From: an uncultured Gammaproteobacteria bacterium
GTDB taxonomy: Bacteria > Pseudomonadota > Gammaproteobacteria > GCA-002705445 > GCA-002716945
DNA length: 64,000 nt
Reading direction: 5' to 3'
Assembly: GCA_905479195.1 (NCBI GenBank)
Contig: CAJQLO010000001.1
Coordinates: forward strand, 432,694-496,693
Shown: positions 19,305 to 29,265 of the stretch, piece by piece
Layout of the letters: the number at the start of each line of letters is the position of its first letter
Position numbering within the stretch: the first letter of the stretch is position 1
The notes under the pieces: model-generated
What the model was told of the DNA's origin: nothing
The model's database searches: none
What the model saw: the letters and a program-made list of their open reading frames with translations, nothing else
Translations under genes and position numbers: made by a program

Positions 19305-20036
19305 ATGAAAATATTGCTAACTAATGATGATGGATACAAAGCTCCGGGTATTAAAATCTTGGAAAATCTTCTTTTAAAATACGGCGATGTTACAGTAGCA
19401 GGGCCATTTAAAAATATGAGCGCTTGTAGTAGCTCGTTATCTGTACATGGACAAGTGAGTTATAAAAAAATTGATTCAAAACATTATATTGTTAAAGGTA
19501 CTCCTGCAGACTGCATTCATATCATAGGTCGTGGTGAAATGAAAAGTATACCGGATATAGTATTTTCTGGAATAAACTTTGGTAGCAACATGGGAGACGA
19601 TGTCATATATTCAGGAACAGTAGCGGGTGCCATTGAAGGAAGATTTTGCAAATATTCTCCTATTGCGATCTCCATATCTTCTCGAGAACCAAAATATTTA
19701 AATGATATTGATGATAAGATTAATTTAATTTTAACTCATATTTTCAGTCAAAAACTAAAATCTAAAAATATTTATAATATTAATATTCCAGATATTCCAT
19801 TCTCTAAAATCAGAGGAATTAAATATACTATGCTTGGTAATAGAGATATTTCTTTAAAACCTGAGTTATTCAAAAATGGTAATAATTTACTTGCTCAGAT
19901 TGGCGCGGTTGGAAAGCCACTTAAGTCTACCAAAAAAACTGATTTTAATGCATTGAAATCTAATTATATTTCTATCACACCTTTAACGATTAACATGTGT
20001 GAAACAAAAAAAATTAAAAGCACAATATTTAAATAA
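19305..20036 (+). CDS. surE: 5'-nucleotidase SurE
   Basis: 243 residues beginning MKILLTNDDGYKAPGI, the metal-binding motif, followed by GPFKNMSACSSSLS, KGTPADCIHI and SGINFGSNMGDDVIYSGTVAGA (first part). SurE is a metal-dependent nucleoside monophosphatase/exopolyphosphatase. The surE-pcm pairing is conserved across proteobacteria. An AATAGGA-type ribosome-binding site precedes the ATG. Confidence 0.97.
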   Translation: MKILLTNDDGYKAPGIKILENLLLKYGDVTVAGPFKNMSACSSSLSVHGQVSYKKIDSKHYIVKGTPADCIHIIGRGEMKSIPDIVFSGINFGSNMGDDVIYSGTVAGAIEGRFCKYSPIAISISSREPKYLNDIDDKINLILTHIFSQKLKSKNIYNINIPDIPFSKIRGIKYTMLGNRDISLKPELFKNGNNLLAQIGAVGKPLKSTKKTDFNALKSNYISITPLTINMCETKKIKSTIFK

Positions 20037-20057
20037 AAATAAGCTATTATAAATAGT

Positions 20058-20702
20058 ATGAGCATTAAAGATATTTCTTCTGAAAAATTAAAAAAAATGA
20101 TAAGTTCTCTTAAGGAGCAAGGAATCACCAATACTTCTGTCTTAGATATCATGTCTACCATTCAAAGAGATATATTTATAGAGCCTGCGTTAAGAGCTAG
20201 AGCATATGATTTTGATGCTTTGCCAATTGGATTTAATCAAACTATTTCATCACCATATATTGTTGCTAAAATGTCACAATTATTGATAGAAGCTGATAGT
20301 ATGAAAAATGTTCTCGAGATTGGAACTGGTTGCGGATATCAGGCATGTGTATTGTCTAAGCTTTTCGAACGTGTAACTACTATTGAGAGGATTGAGCCTT
20401 TATATTTAAAAACAAAAAATCTCTTAAAATCCTTAAATTATAAAAATATTTTATCTATTTATGGTGATGGTTTTGATGGTTATAAGTTAAATGGTCCATA
20501 TGATGCAATTATTATGACAGCGTCACCATCAATCATTCCAGATAAATTAATTTCTCAACTTAAACCTAATGGCCGTATGGTCTTACCTCTTAACGTGAAT
20601 GGATCACAAAAACTTTATAGGGTTAAAAACACTAAAAAAGGCATATTTAAGAAAGAAGTGGATGATGTTTTATTTGTCCCAATGTTAGAAGGGATTGTTT
20701 GA
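20058..20702 (+). CDS. pcm: protein-L-isoaspartate O-methyltransferase
   Basis: 214 residues. SAM-binding motif VLEIGTGCGYQACVLSKLF, with the family's INQTISSPYIVAKMSQ-like segment (FNQTISSPYIVAKMSQLL) and DDVLFVPMLEG at the end. It methylates isoaspartyl residues in aged proteins so they can be repaired. It follows surE by 21 bases and overlaps the next gene. Confidence 0.95.
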   Translation: MSIKDISSEKLKKMISSLKEQGITNTSVLDIMSTIQRDIFIEPALRARAYDFDALPIGFNQTISSPYIVAKMSQLLIEADSMKNVLEIGTGCGYQACVLSKLFERVTTIERIEPLYLKTKNLLKSLNYKNILSIYGDGFDGYKLNGPYDAIIMTASPSIIPDKLISQLKPNGRMVLPLNVNGSQKLYRVKNTKKGIFKKEVDDVLFVPMLEGIV

Positions 20703-21256
20703 AAATTATGCTACACAATTTAATGCAAAAAATTCTATTATTGAAATCTAAAAAAGTTTTAGGTTTCCTAAGTTTTATAGAGTCTATATTTTTTCCAATA
20801 CCAACCGATGCATTACTCATTCCTATGGCGATCTCAAAATCTTATAAATGGTTTGATTTAGCTCTGATTGCCACATTGATGTCTGTAATTGGTGGAGTTG
20901 TAGGCTATCTCATTGGTAGTTATCTTTTTACTGACATATATCCATTCATCGTAGATTATGGTTATGAAGATAAGTTTAATATTTCAAAATCAATGTTTTT
21001 AGAGTATGGAATAATTATATTGTTTATTTCCAGCTTCACTCCTCTGCCATACAAGATATTTGTTATTGCGGCTGGGTTTCTTGGAGTAAATTTTGCTCTT
21101 TTTATATTTGTTTCTTTAATAGGTAGGGGGCTAAGATTTTCCCTTGTTGCCTATGTTTCTGACAGATATGGAATGTACATAGTTACTTATCTCAATAAAT
21201 ATTTTTTATATATAGCCTTAATAACAATATTTGTTTTTGTAATTTTAAAACTATAA
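20699..21256 (+). CDS. YqaA/DedA-like (SNARE-associated) membrane protein
   Basis: 185 residues (from TTG) or 182 (from ATG at 20708); AAGGGA lies four bases from the TTG and thirteen from the ATG, so the start is open. The protein is a polytopic inner-membrane protein of the DedA/VTT superfamily in its YqaA form: SFIESIFFPIPTDALLIPMA, GGVVGYLIGSYLF and SSFTPLPYKIFVIAAGFLGVN (part). DedA proteins move undecaprenyl-phosphate and other polyprenyl phosphates or affect membrane homeostasis; the role of YqaA itself is not established. YqaA next to pcm is a known gammaproteobacterial linkage. Confidence 0.82.
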   Translation: MKIMLHNLMQKILLLKSKKVLGFLSFIESIFFPIPTDALLIPMAISKSYKWFDLALIATLMSVIGGVVGYLIGSYLFTDIYPFIVDYGYEDKFNISKSMFLEYGIIILFISSFTPLPYKIFVIAAGFLGVNFALFIFVSLIGRGLRFSLVAYVSDRYGMYIVTYLNKYFLYIALITIFVFVILKL

Positions 21257-21616
21257 AATTAATGCTGCAGCAACTTTTCTATTTTCTGATACTAGGAGAT
21301 TAAATGTTTTACAAGCTGAGTCTGTGATCATAAATTCAAACCCTATTCCTTGATTTTGGATATCATTAATAATAGTAGAGGTTGGTATTACTAGGTTGCC
21401 TCCTGTTCCTAAAATTATAATCTCTGGCTTACAATCAAGTACATTTTTAAAATCATCTATATTTAAATTATCTATATCGTTTAAATTCCAGTTTTCTACA
21501 GCTGCGCTAGTCATTAAAACATTATTTTTATAGATTTTATCATCAATATATAGACTATGATTTTCATAGTTTTTTATGAATAAACCAGATTTAATAGATT
21601 GTAAAGTTAGTTCCAT
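21251..21616 (-). CDS. Mth938-like domain (DUF498/NDUFAF3 family) protein
   Basis: 121 residues with the domain's recognisable core: PEIIILGTGGNLVIPTSTI, a nucleotide-binding-like glycine loop, then MITDSACKTFNLLVSENRKVAAALIL. The mitochondrial relative NDUFAF3 assists complex I assembly; the bacterial function is unknown. It overlaps the end of the YqaA gene by six bases in convergent orientation and diverges from hom. Confidence 0.85.
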   Translation of the reverse strand: MELTLQSIKSGLFIKNYENHSLYIDDKIYKNNVLMTSAAVENWNLNDIDNLNIDDFKNVLDCKPEIIILGTGGNLVIPTSTIINDIQNQGIGFEFMITDSACKTFNLLVSENRKVAAALIL

Positions 21617-21679
21617 TATAATAACAATTATAGATTAAATAATGGTAAAATATAATCTTTTGTTAACCCAAGGAATAAT

Positions 21680-22978
21680 ATGTTAAAAATTGGTATATGC
21701 GGATATGGCACTGTAGGACAAAGTTTTGTCGAACACCTAAGAGTTCATGATGATAAAATCCAGTCTAGTGTTTCGGAAGAATTTGAAATTGCCCTGATAG
21801 CAGACAGATCTATTGATAAGAAAGAATATAATAAAGACATAGCCGTTACCAAAGATGTTATGGAAATGACATCTGACTCAAATATTAACATTATTGTTGA
21901 ATTAATTGGTGGCATTGATATTCCATACAAAGTAATTACATCTGCAATAAAAAATAAAAAACATGTGATTACTGCTAACAAAGCTCTTATAGCTGAACAT
22001 GGAGACGAAATCTTTAAGCTAGCAAAGGAACATAATGTATATTTTGGCTTTGAAGCATCTGTAGCTGGTGCTATTCCTATAATCCAAACCTTAACGAATA
22101 GTATGTCAAATGAGAATATTTTATCTATTACAGGAATAATTAATGGAACTTGTAACTATATCTTAGATCAAATGTCATCTCATGGTTTAGAATTTAATGA
22201 TGCGTTAGATGAAGCTAAAGAATTAGGTTATGCGGAAGCAGATCCAACATTTGATATTAATGGAATGGATGCCGCACACAAGATATCAATTTTGGCCTCA
22301 TTAGTATATAAAATAAAATCTCCATTAAAAAATACATATATTGAAGGTATAGAAAATATAACTACTATGGATATTGAATATGCAAAAGAGCTCGGGTACA
22401 GCATAAAACATGTTGGGATCACTAATAAAAAAAATGACTCTATTCAGTGTCGGGTTCATCCTGTCCTTATTCATAAAGATAATATTTTATCTCAGGTTTT
22501 GGGCGTGATGAATGCTTTATTAATTACAGGGGATAAATTTGGAACATCTATGCTGTATGGAAATGGGGCTGGTGGTGATGCAACAGCGTCTGCGGTTGTT
22601 ACTAATTTAGTTGAAGCTATAAACTTTTCAAGCGGTAAAGATTTAAGAAATAAAAATATCTTTAAGAGTAGTGGAGAAAACTCATTTAATATTAGTAAAA
22701 ACGAAGATATTGCTAGTCCATTTTATCTCAGAATTTATGCACATGATATATCTGGTGTAATGGCAGAAATAACAAATGTATTGGCAAATGAAGATATAAG
22801 TATTGAAGCCGTTACTCAGCATGAACCTATAGACTTAGATTCATTAATTCCAATTGTAATGATAACAAATAGCGTCAATGGAATTTCCATTAGTAATGCA
22901 ATTAAAAAAATTGAATCATTGGCCCATGTTGAAGGAAAAGTACATGCAATTAGAGTATTGAAAACAGATGAAAGATAG
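21680..22978 (+). CDS. hom: homoserine dehydrogenase
   Basis: 432 residues: N-terminal NAD(P)-binding domain (GICGYGTVGQSFVEHL), catalytic domain (GIINGTCNYILDQM; EAKELGYAEADPTFDINGMDAAHK) and a C-terminal ACT domain (IYAHDISGVMAEITNVLA) that gives threonine feedback control. It reduces aspartate semialdehyde to homoserine. It overlaps thrC by 11 bases, so both are on one message. It is monofunctional, without an aspartokinase domain. Confidence 0.97.
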   Translation: MLKIGICGYGTVGQSFVEHLRVHDDKIQSSVSEEFEIALIADRSIDKKEYNKDIAVTKDVMEMTSDSNINIIVELIGGIDIPYKVITSAIKNKKHVITANKALIAEHGDEIFKLAKEHNVYFGFEASVAGAIPIIQTLTNSMSNENILSITGIINGTCNYILDQMSSHGLEFNDALDEAKELGYAEADPTFDINGMDAAHKISILASLVYKIKSPLKNTYIEGIENITTMDIEYAKELGYSIKHVGITNKKNDSIQCRVHPVLIHKDNILSQVLGVMNALLITGDKFGTSMLYGNGAGGDATASAVVTNLVEAINFSSGKDLRNKNIFKSSGENSFNISKNEDIASPFYLRIYAHDISGVMAEITNVLANEDISIEAVTQHEPIDLDSLIPIVMITNSVNGISISNAIKKIESLAHVEGKVHAIRVLKTDER

Positions 22979-24362
22979 CATCAAGTATATTAGTACACGC
23001 GGCAATGCGCCTAAACTTTCATTCAAGGATGTTGTTTTTGAAGGATTAGCTTCTGATGGTGGCTTATATATTCCGGAATCCTGGCCATCTCTGAGCGAGG
23101 ATACAATAAATTCATTTTCATCCATGACATATCAGGAGATTGCCTATGCAGTCATCTCGCCCTATATTGATTCATCTTTAACAGAAAAAAACTTAAAAGA
23201 TATTATTGATAGGTCCTATTCTTGTTTTGATACCCCTGAGATTACACCGCTAAAAAAATTAAATAATGAGCATTACCTACTTGAGTTATATCATGGGCCA
23301 ACCTATGCCTTTAAAGACCTTGCTATGCAATTCATTTCACAACTTATGGATTTCTATTTAAAAGAAAATAGTCAGTCTATTAACATCCTGGGCGCAACAT
23401 CAGGAGATACGGGTGCTGCAGCTATTGAAGGTTTTAAGAATGTTAAGTCTGCTAAAATATTCATATTGCATCCACATAATAAAATATCAGAAGTGCAACG
23501 TAAATTCATGACAACTATTAAATCTGAAAATGTTTTTAATTTAGCTGTCAAAGGAAGTTTTGATGATTGTCAAAATATTATTAAAAAAATATTTTCTGAT
23601 ACTGATTATAAAAAATCTAATCATCTAACAGCTATAAATTCTATTAACTGGTCTAGAATTATGTGTCAAATGGTTTATTATTTTTATACGTTAAGCAGAT
23701 TAGAAGTTGGAAATAAAAAAGTTTTATTCTCAGTTCCTACTGGAAATTTTGGAGATATCTTAGCAGGTTATATATCAAAAAAAATGGGTCTTAAAATAGA
23801 TATGTTGAATATTGCTACAAATGAAAATGATATCTTAACAAGAACATTGATGTCTGGAGAACATGAACTTAAAGCAGTCAGAGAAACATCTTCTCCTAGC
23901 ATAGATATTCAGATATCGAGTAACTTTGAAAGATTACTTTATGATATTACTCAAAACTCAGAATACGTAAATGACTTAATGAGAGAACTAAAAGAAACTG
24001 GAAAATATAGTCTCAAGAATAATAACCTTGTAAAAATAAAGGAATCATTTTGCTCATACTCTGTTTCAGAGGAAGAGGTTGGAGATATTATTAAAGATAC
24101 TTTTCGTGATCATAAGATTATTGTTGACCCGCATACTGCGGTTGGAATAGCATCTGCGAATAAATGTGAAAAAAAGTATGACTTAAAAGTCACTTTATCT
24201 ACTGCGCATCCAGCTAAGTTCAAGGATACTGTATTTAATCTTTTAGGTAATGAGAAATTTATCACAGATAAAGTACATAATATTATGGAGTTAGAGGAAG
24301 ATATGATTATAATAGAGAATAGTGCTGATGCAGTTAAAACCTTTATCATGGAAAATATATAA
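22968..24362 (+). CDS. thrC: threonine synthase
   Basis: 464 residues, PLP-dependent fold II. The lysine that holds PLP is in GPTYAFKDLAMQF; other motifs are YISTRGNAP, EGLASDGGLYIPE, GATSGDTGAAAIEGF and PTGNFGDILAGY. It converts O-phosphohomoserine to threonine. The order hom-thrC without thrB means the homoserine kinase gene is elsewhere. The stop overlaps a small membrane-protein gene by one base (TAATG). Confidence 0.97.
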   Translation: MKDSIKYISTRGNAPKLSFKDVVFEGLASDGGLYIPESWPSLSEDTINSFSSMTYQEIAYAVISPYIDSSLTEKNLKDIIDRSYSCFDTPEITPLKKLNNEHYLLELYHGPTYAFKDLAMQFISQLMDFYLKENSQSINILGATSGDTGAAAIEGFKNVKSAKIFILHPHNKISEVQRKFMTTIKSENVFNLAVKGSFDDCQNIIKKIFSDTDYKKSNHLTAINSINWSRIMCQMVYYFYTLSRLEVGNKKVLFSVPTGNFGDILAGYISKKMGLKIDMLNIATNENDILTRTLMSGEHELKAVRETSSPSIDIQISSNFERLLYDITQNSEYVNDLMRELKETGKYSLKNNNLVKIKESFCSYSVSEEEVGDIIKDTFRDHKIIVDPHTAVGIASANKCEKKYDLKVTLSTAHPAKFKDTVFNLLGNEKFITDKVHNIMELEEDMIIIENSADAVKTFIMENI

Positions 24363-24532
24363 TGAGAACAATTTTATTAGTTACCGGTTTAATCCTTATT
24401 TCTTATTTTTTAAATAAAAAAATATCACCCGACTATGTATTTCTTAAAACTTTAATGAGTTCAGTGACTGCTGTGTTGAGTGTATTGCTAGTTGCAATTC
24501 TTATGTTGCATTTTTCTGGAGCTGATATTTAG
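24362..24532 (+). CDS. small two-helix membrane protein, 56 residues
   Basis: An ATG that overlaps the thrC stop (TAATG) opens a frame of 56 codons ending in TAG one base short of the trxB stop. The product begins MRTILLVTGLILISYFLN and ends VLLVAILMLHFSGADI: two hydrophobic segments (about 3-17 and 36-53) joined by a short polar loop with KKISPDY. I do not recognise a family. The tight coupling to thrC and the clean membrane pattern argue that it is real; the alternative is non-coding sequence that happens to be open. Confidence 0.55.
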   Translation: MRTILLVTGLILISYFLNKKISPDYVFLKTLMSSVTAVLSVLLVAILMLHFSGADI

Positions 24533-24533
24533 T

Positions 24534-25496
<963 letters not shown>

Positions 25497-25592
25497 TTAA
25501 TCTAGTTTTTATAACAACTCTTAAAGAATATTTACATTATCTCCATGGAAAATGTAATAATATTGTATTAAAATAGGAGTAAATGAGGGTTA

Positions 25593-27845
25593 ATGGCTCA
25601 AGTCAGAAAAAATAAAAAACTTACCGCTAGTAGGTTCTCACTATTAAAAAAAGAAGTCACTAGTCTCTTCTATGTAGTCCTAACTTTATTATTTTTATTA
25701 TCAATATATTCTCATGATCCTAATGACCCAAGCTTCCTTAATTCTGGATTAGCATCATCAGTTAATAATTATGTTGGTATTTTTGGCGCATACGTATCAT
25801 TCACGTGTTTCATGTTATTTGGAAATATGTCATTAGCTTTACCATTTCTTGCTATGTTTATAATTATTAAAAATTTTAAAACTAATACCGAACATAAGTC
25901 TTCTGATAAATTTATGAATGCTGGATTATTAATTATAATAATTCTCTCGAGTTGCATAATTATGGCATTCGCTGATAGCGGTCATGCAAATAAAGATTTA
26001 AGTGAAGTATTATTTGGTGGCAAAATAGGGCTTCTATTATTTAATAAATTTAGCACCTACATAGGCATATCAGGAACTGTTGTTGTATCATTTTTACTTC
26101 TTCTTTATTCTTCATTAACATATTTTCAGATACCAGTTAAAGCTTTAATGTCTAAAGCTTCATTAATTTCTAAGTATATATATTTGAAGTCTAAATTTAT
26201 CATAAACTCAAATTATGAGAAGATTAGACTATATAATGCTAAAAGAAAAGATAGCGTAAAAGTCGATAAATTGAGTCAAGAGGTAAAAACAAGTAAAGTC
26301 CTTATTGAAACTCCTAAAAAGTTAAAACATTCTAGCAAAAGAGAATTTAAAGAAAAACAAACTGAGTTATTTAGCTCTCCTAGTAAAGCAGAATTACCTT
26401 TATTAGAGTTGTTAGTTCAACATGAATCTGAAGCAGCTTCTTATGATGATGAATCTTTGCAGTTAATGTCGAGACTATTAGAAACTAATTTGAATGATTT
26501 TGGAATTGAGGTTGATGTAGTTTCCGTAAAACCTGGTCCTGTGGTTACTCTGTTTGAGATAAATCCTGCCAAAGGAATCAAAGTTAGCCAGATTACAAGC
26601 TTATCTAAGGACCTGGCAAGAACCATGTCTGTCACAAGTTTAAGAGTAGTTGATAATATCCCTGGAACATCTTCAATTGGGATAGAGGTCCCTAATGAAA
26701 ATAGAGAGATAGTTTCTCTAAGAGAAATAATAATTTCTAAATCATATGAAAAGTCTAATTCTCCAATCACAATAGCGTTAGGCAAGGATATCCAAGGCAA
26801 ACCTATCTGTACTGATCTACAAAGGTTGCCGCATCTACTTGTTGCTGGTACCACAGGGTCCGGTAAATCTGTGACTCTACATACAATGCTAGTCAGTTTA
26901 TTATATAAATCAGATCCAACAGATTTGCAGTTACTATTAGTTGATCCAAAGATGTTGGAATTAAGTGTTTACGATGGAATACCTCATTTATTAAATCCAG
27001 TAATTACAGATATGAGCGATGCAACGAATGGATTACGCTGGTGTGTTCAGCAGATGGAAAAAAGATATAGGATTATGAGTGAGTTAAAGGTTAGAGATAT
27101 CATGGCTTATAATAAATTAGTTCTTGAAAGCGAGCAGTCTGGGAAGAAACTAGAAGTAACCAGTCACAAAGGTGATGATGTAATCTATCATGAAAAATTA
27201 CCATACATCGTCGTTGTCATTGACGAATTTGCCGATATGATGCTTCAGGTTGGAAAGAAAGTTGAGGATTTAATTATAAGATTAGCAGCAAAAGCAAGAG
27301 CATCAGGAATACATTTGATTTTAGCTACACAAAGACCATCTGTTAATGTCATTACTGGACTAATAAAGGCTAACATACCAGCTAGAATCGCTCTTCAGGT
27401 AACAACTAATATAGACTCTAGAACAATCATAGACAGTATGGGTGCTGAAAATCTTCTTGGTAATGGAGACATGCTCTTTATGAGTCCCGGATCAAGAGTA
27501 CCTAAAAGAATCCACGGAGCATATGTAAGCGATAATGAAGTTAAGGAGATTGTGCAATTTTTGAAGAAAAATAGTGAAGCTACCTACATTGAATCGCTTT
27601 TAAATTCTGTAGATGATGATGTTGCCCCTGATATTGTTGATAATGAATCTAATGATGATCCTTTATATAATGATGCTGTTCAGATTGTGATGGAAACGAA
27701 GAAAACTTCAATTTCTTTCATTCAAAGAAAGCTGAGAATAGGATACAATCGTGCTGCCAATATAATAGAAGCAATGGAAGCTAAAGGTGTTCTTTCAGAG
27801 CAGCAATCTAATGGTAATAGAGAAATTTTAAATCAAGATGTTTAA
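25593..27845 (+). CDS. ftsK: DNA translocase FtsK
   Basis: 750 residues. The N-terminal ~190 residues hold about four membrane helices for septal anchoring; the linker is short (about 190-270) compared with E. coli. The motor domain has Walker A GTTGSGKS (419-426) and a Walker B segment VVVIDEFADMM. The C-terminal gamma winged helix (SISFIQRKLRIGYNRAANIIEAME, first part) reads KOPS sites. FtsK clears chromosomes from the septum and activates XerCD at dif. lolA, which often follows ftsK, is not here; serS comes next. Confidence 0.96.
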   Translation: MAQVRKNKKLTASRFSLLKKEVTSLFYVVLTLLFLLSIYSHDPNDPSFLNSGLASSVNNYVGIFGAYVSFTCFMLFGNMSLALPFLAMFIIIKNFKTNTEHKSSDKFMNAGLLIIIILSSCIIMAFADSGHANKDLSEVLFGGKIGLLLFNKFSTYIGISGTVVVSFLLLLYSSLTYFQIPVKALMSKASLISKYIYLKSKFIINSNYEKIRLYNAKRKDSVKVDKLSQEVKTSKVLIETPKKLKHSSKREFKEKQTELFSSPSKAELPLLELLVQHESEAASYDDESLQLMSRLLETNLNDFGIEVDVVSVKPGPVVTLFEINPAKGIKVSQITSLSKDLARTMSVTSLRVVDNIPGTSSIGIEVPNENREIVSLREIIISKSYEKSNSPITIALGKDIQGKPICTDLQRLPHLLVAGTTGSGKSVTLHTMLVSLLYKSDPTDLQLLLVDPKMLELSVYDGIPHLLNPVITDMSDATNGLRWCVQQMEKRYRIMSELKVRDIMAYNKLVLESEQSGKKLEVTSHKGDDVIYHEKLPYIVVVIDEFADMMLQVGKKVEDLIIRLAAKARASGIHLILATQRPSVNVITGLIKANIPARIALQVTTNIDSRTIIDSMGAENLLGNGDMLFMSPGSRVPKRIHGAYVSDNEVKEIVQFLKKNSEATYIESLLNSVDDDVAPDIVDNESNDDPLYNDAVQIVMETKKTSISFIQRKLRIGYNRAANIIEAMEAKGVLSEQQSNGNREILNQDV

Positions 27846-27867
27846 TTACTTTTCAAAATATTAAAAA

Positions 27868-29124
27868 ATGATTGATATAAATTTAATAATCAATGACCCA
27901 GATCTTATTCTAGCTAAATTAGCCAGTAGAGGGTATATGCTGGATGTAAATTTAATTACAAAATTACATGAGGAAAGAAAGTCTCTGATTAATTCTAAAG
28001 AGTCTATAGCTGCTAAGAAAAATAAACTTAATGACAAATTTAAAGGTGCTAAATCCGAAGATGAAAAAAATCTGATCAAAATTGAGTCTCAAAAATTAGA
28101 AAAATCTATATTAGAAAATAAAAATTTACTAGAGAAAAAAGAACAAGACCTTAAGGATATTGTTTTAGAAATACCGAATATACCGTCTAAGGAGACTCCT
28201 ATAGGGACAGATGAGTCATTTAATAAAGTTAGCAAATCTTTTGGTTCTCTAAAAAAATCTGATGTGGAGCATTCTTCTCTATTATCTAAAACTGGATTAC
28301 TAGACTTTGAGCTTGGTGGATCTATTACTAAAACACGATTTGTTGTAATGAAAGGGCAGATTGCAAAATTACATAGAGCGCTAGTAACTTATATGTTAAA
28401 TACTCATACAGAAATAAATAATTATATTGAATACAATGTTCCTTATATTGTTAATAAAGATTCTCTTATAGGTACTGGACAGCTTCCGAAATTTGAAGAA
28501 GATTTATTTAAAATTCAGGACACTGAGCTATATTTAATCCCTACCGCAGAAGTGCCTCTTACCAATATTTACAGAAACAAGATTCTTAATGAATCTGATT
28601 TGCCTTTGAAATTAGTAGCCCATACTCCATGCTTTAGATCAGAAGCAGGGTCTTATGGAAAAGATACTAAAGGTATTATTAGGCAGCATCAGTTTGAGAA
28701 AATTGAATTAGTACAGATAGTTAAGCCAGAAATGGCTGATGAAGCATTAGAATCAATTACTTGTCATGCTGAAAGTATTATGGAAGCTCTCGAAATACCT
28801 TATCAAAGAGTTCTCTTATCTACTGGAGATCTTGGTTTTTCATCATCTAAGACAAATGACATTGAAGCTTGGTTTCCAAGCCAGAATACTTACCGTGAAA
28901 TATCTTCATGTAGCTCTTTTACTGACTTTCAGTCAAGAAGACTTAATATTAAATATAGAGAGATGGATTCTAAGAAAAAAAGCTATGTTTATACACTAAA
29001 TGGCTCAGGATTAGCTGTTGGAAGAACAATGGCGGCTTTGATTGAAAATCATACTGATGGAAGTATTATTAGTATTCCGACTGTACTTCAAGATCTAACA
29101 GGTTTTAAAACTATAAAGTTATAA
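27868..29124 (+). CDS. serS: seryl-tRNA synthetase
   Basis: 418 residues. The N-terminal coiled-coil arm (about 30-100, rich in K and E) reads the long variable arm of tRNA-Ser. The class II catalytic domain shows motif 2 FRSEAGSYGKDTKGIIRQHQF (20-residue portion seen intact) and motif 3 NGSGLAVGRTMAALIENH. It sits directly upstream of a tRNA-Ser(TGA) gene, and two more tRNA-Ser(GGA) sequences lie within 1.7 kb, so the serine-charging genes are clustered. Confidence 0.97.
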   Translation: MIDINLIINDPDLILAKLASRGYMLDVNLITKLHEERKSLINSKESIAAKKNKLNDKFKGAKSEDEKNLIKIESQKLEKSILENKNLLEKKEQDLKDIVLEIPNIPSKETPIGTDESFNKVSKSFGSLKKSDVEHSSLLSKTGLLDFELGGSITKTRFVVMKGQIAKLHRALVTYMLNTHTEINNYIEYNVPYIVNKDSLIGTGQLPKFEEDLFKIQDTELYLIPTAEVPLTNIYRNKILNESDLPLKLVAHTPCFRSEAGSYGKDTKGIIRQHQFEKIELVQIVKPEMADEALESITCHAESIMEALEIPYQRVLLSTGDLGFSSSKTNDIEAWFPSQNTYREISSCSSFTDFQSRRLNIKYREMDSKKKSYVYTLNGSGLAVGRTMAALIENHTDGSIISIPTVLQDLTGFKTIKL

Positions 29125-29126
29125 AG

Positions 29127-29156
29127 TTATGAACTAGGAGAATTTTATTCTATAAT
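29127..29156 (+). promoter_or_regulatory. candidate promoter for tRNA-Ser(TGA)
   Basis: A perfect TATAAT (29151-29156) lies 14 bases before the tRNA, with TTATGA (29127-29132) 18 bases upstream as a weak -35. The AT-rich background makes chance matches common; position is the main support. Confidence 0.4.
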
Positions 29157-29170
29157 AGTTCATCGAAAAT

Positions 29171-29257
29171 GGAAGCGTGCCTGAGTGGTTGAAGGGGCCG
29201 GTCTTGAAAACCGTTAGGGTGTCAAAGCCCTCGTGGGTTCGAATCCCACCGCTTCCT
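29171..29257 (+). tRNA. tRNA-Ser (TGA)
   Basis: Type II tRNA with acceptor GGAAGCG/CGCTTCC, anticodon TGA at 29205-29207, long variable arm, and T-arm GTGGG-TTCGAAT-CCCAC. The outermost anticodon-stem pair is a C-T mismatch. The discriminator is T (29257), where bacterial tRNA-Ser usually has G; CCA is not encoded. Confidence 0.93.
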
Positions 29258-29265
29258 TAGAAATT

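Noticed and set aside
27846-27867. Absence of lolA between ftsK and serS as a lost gene
   Set aside because: The order varies among proteobacteria and lolA may be elsewhere; one window cannot show loss.
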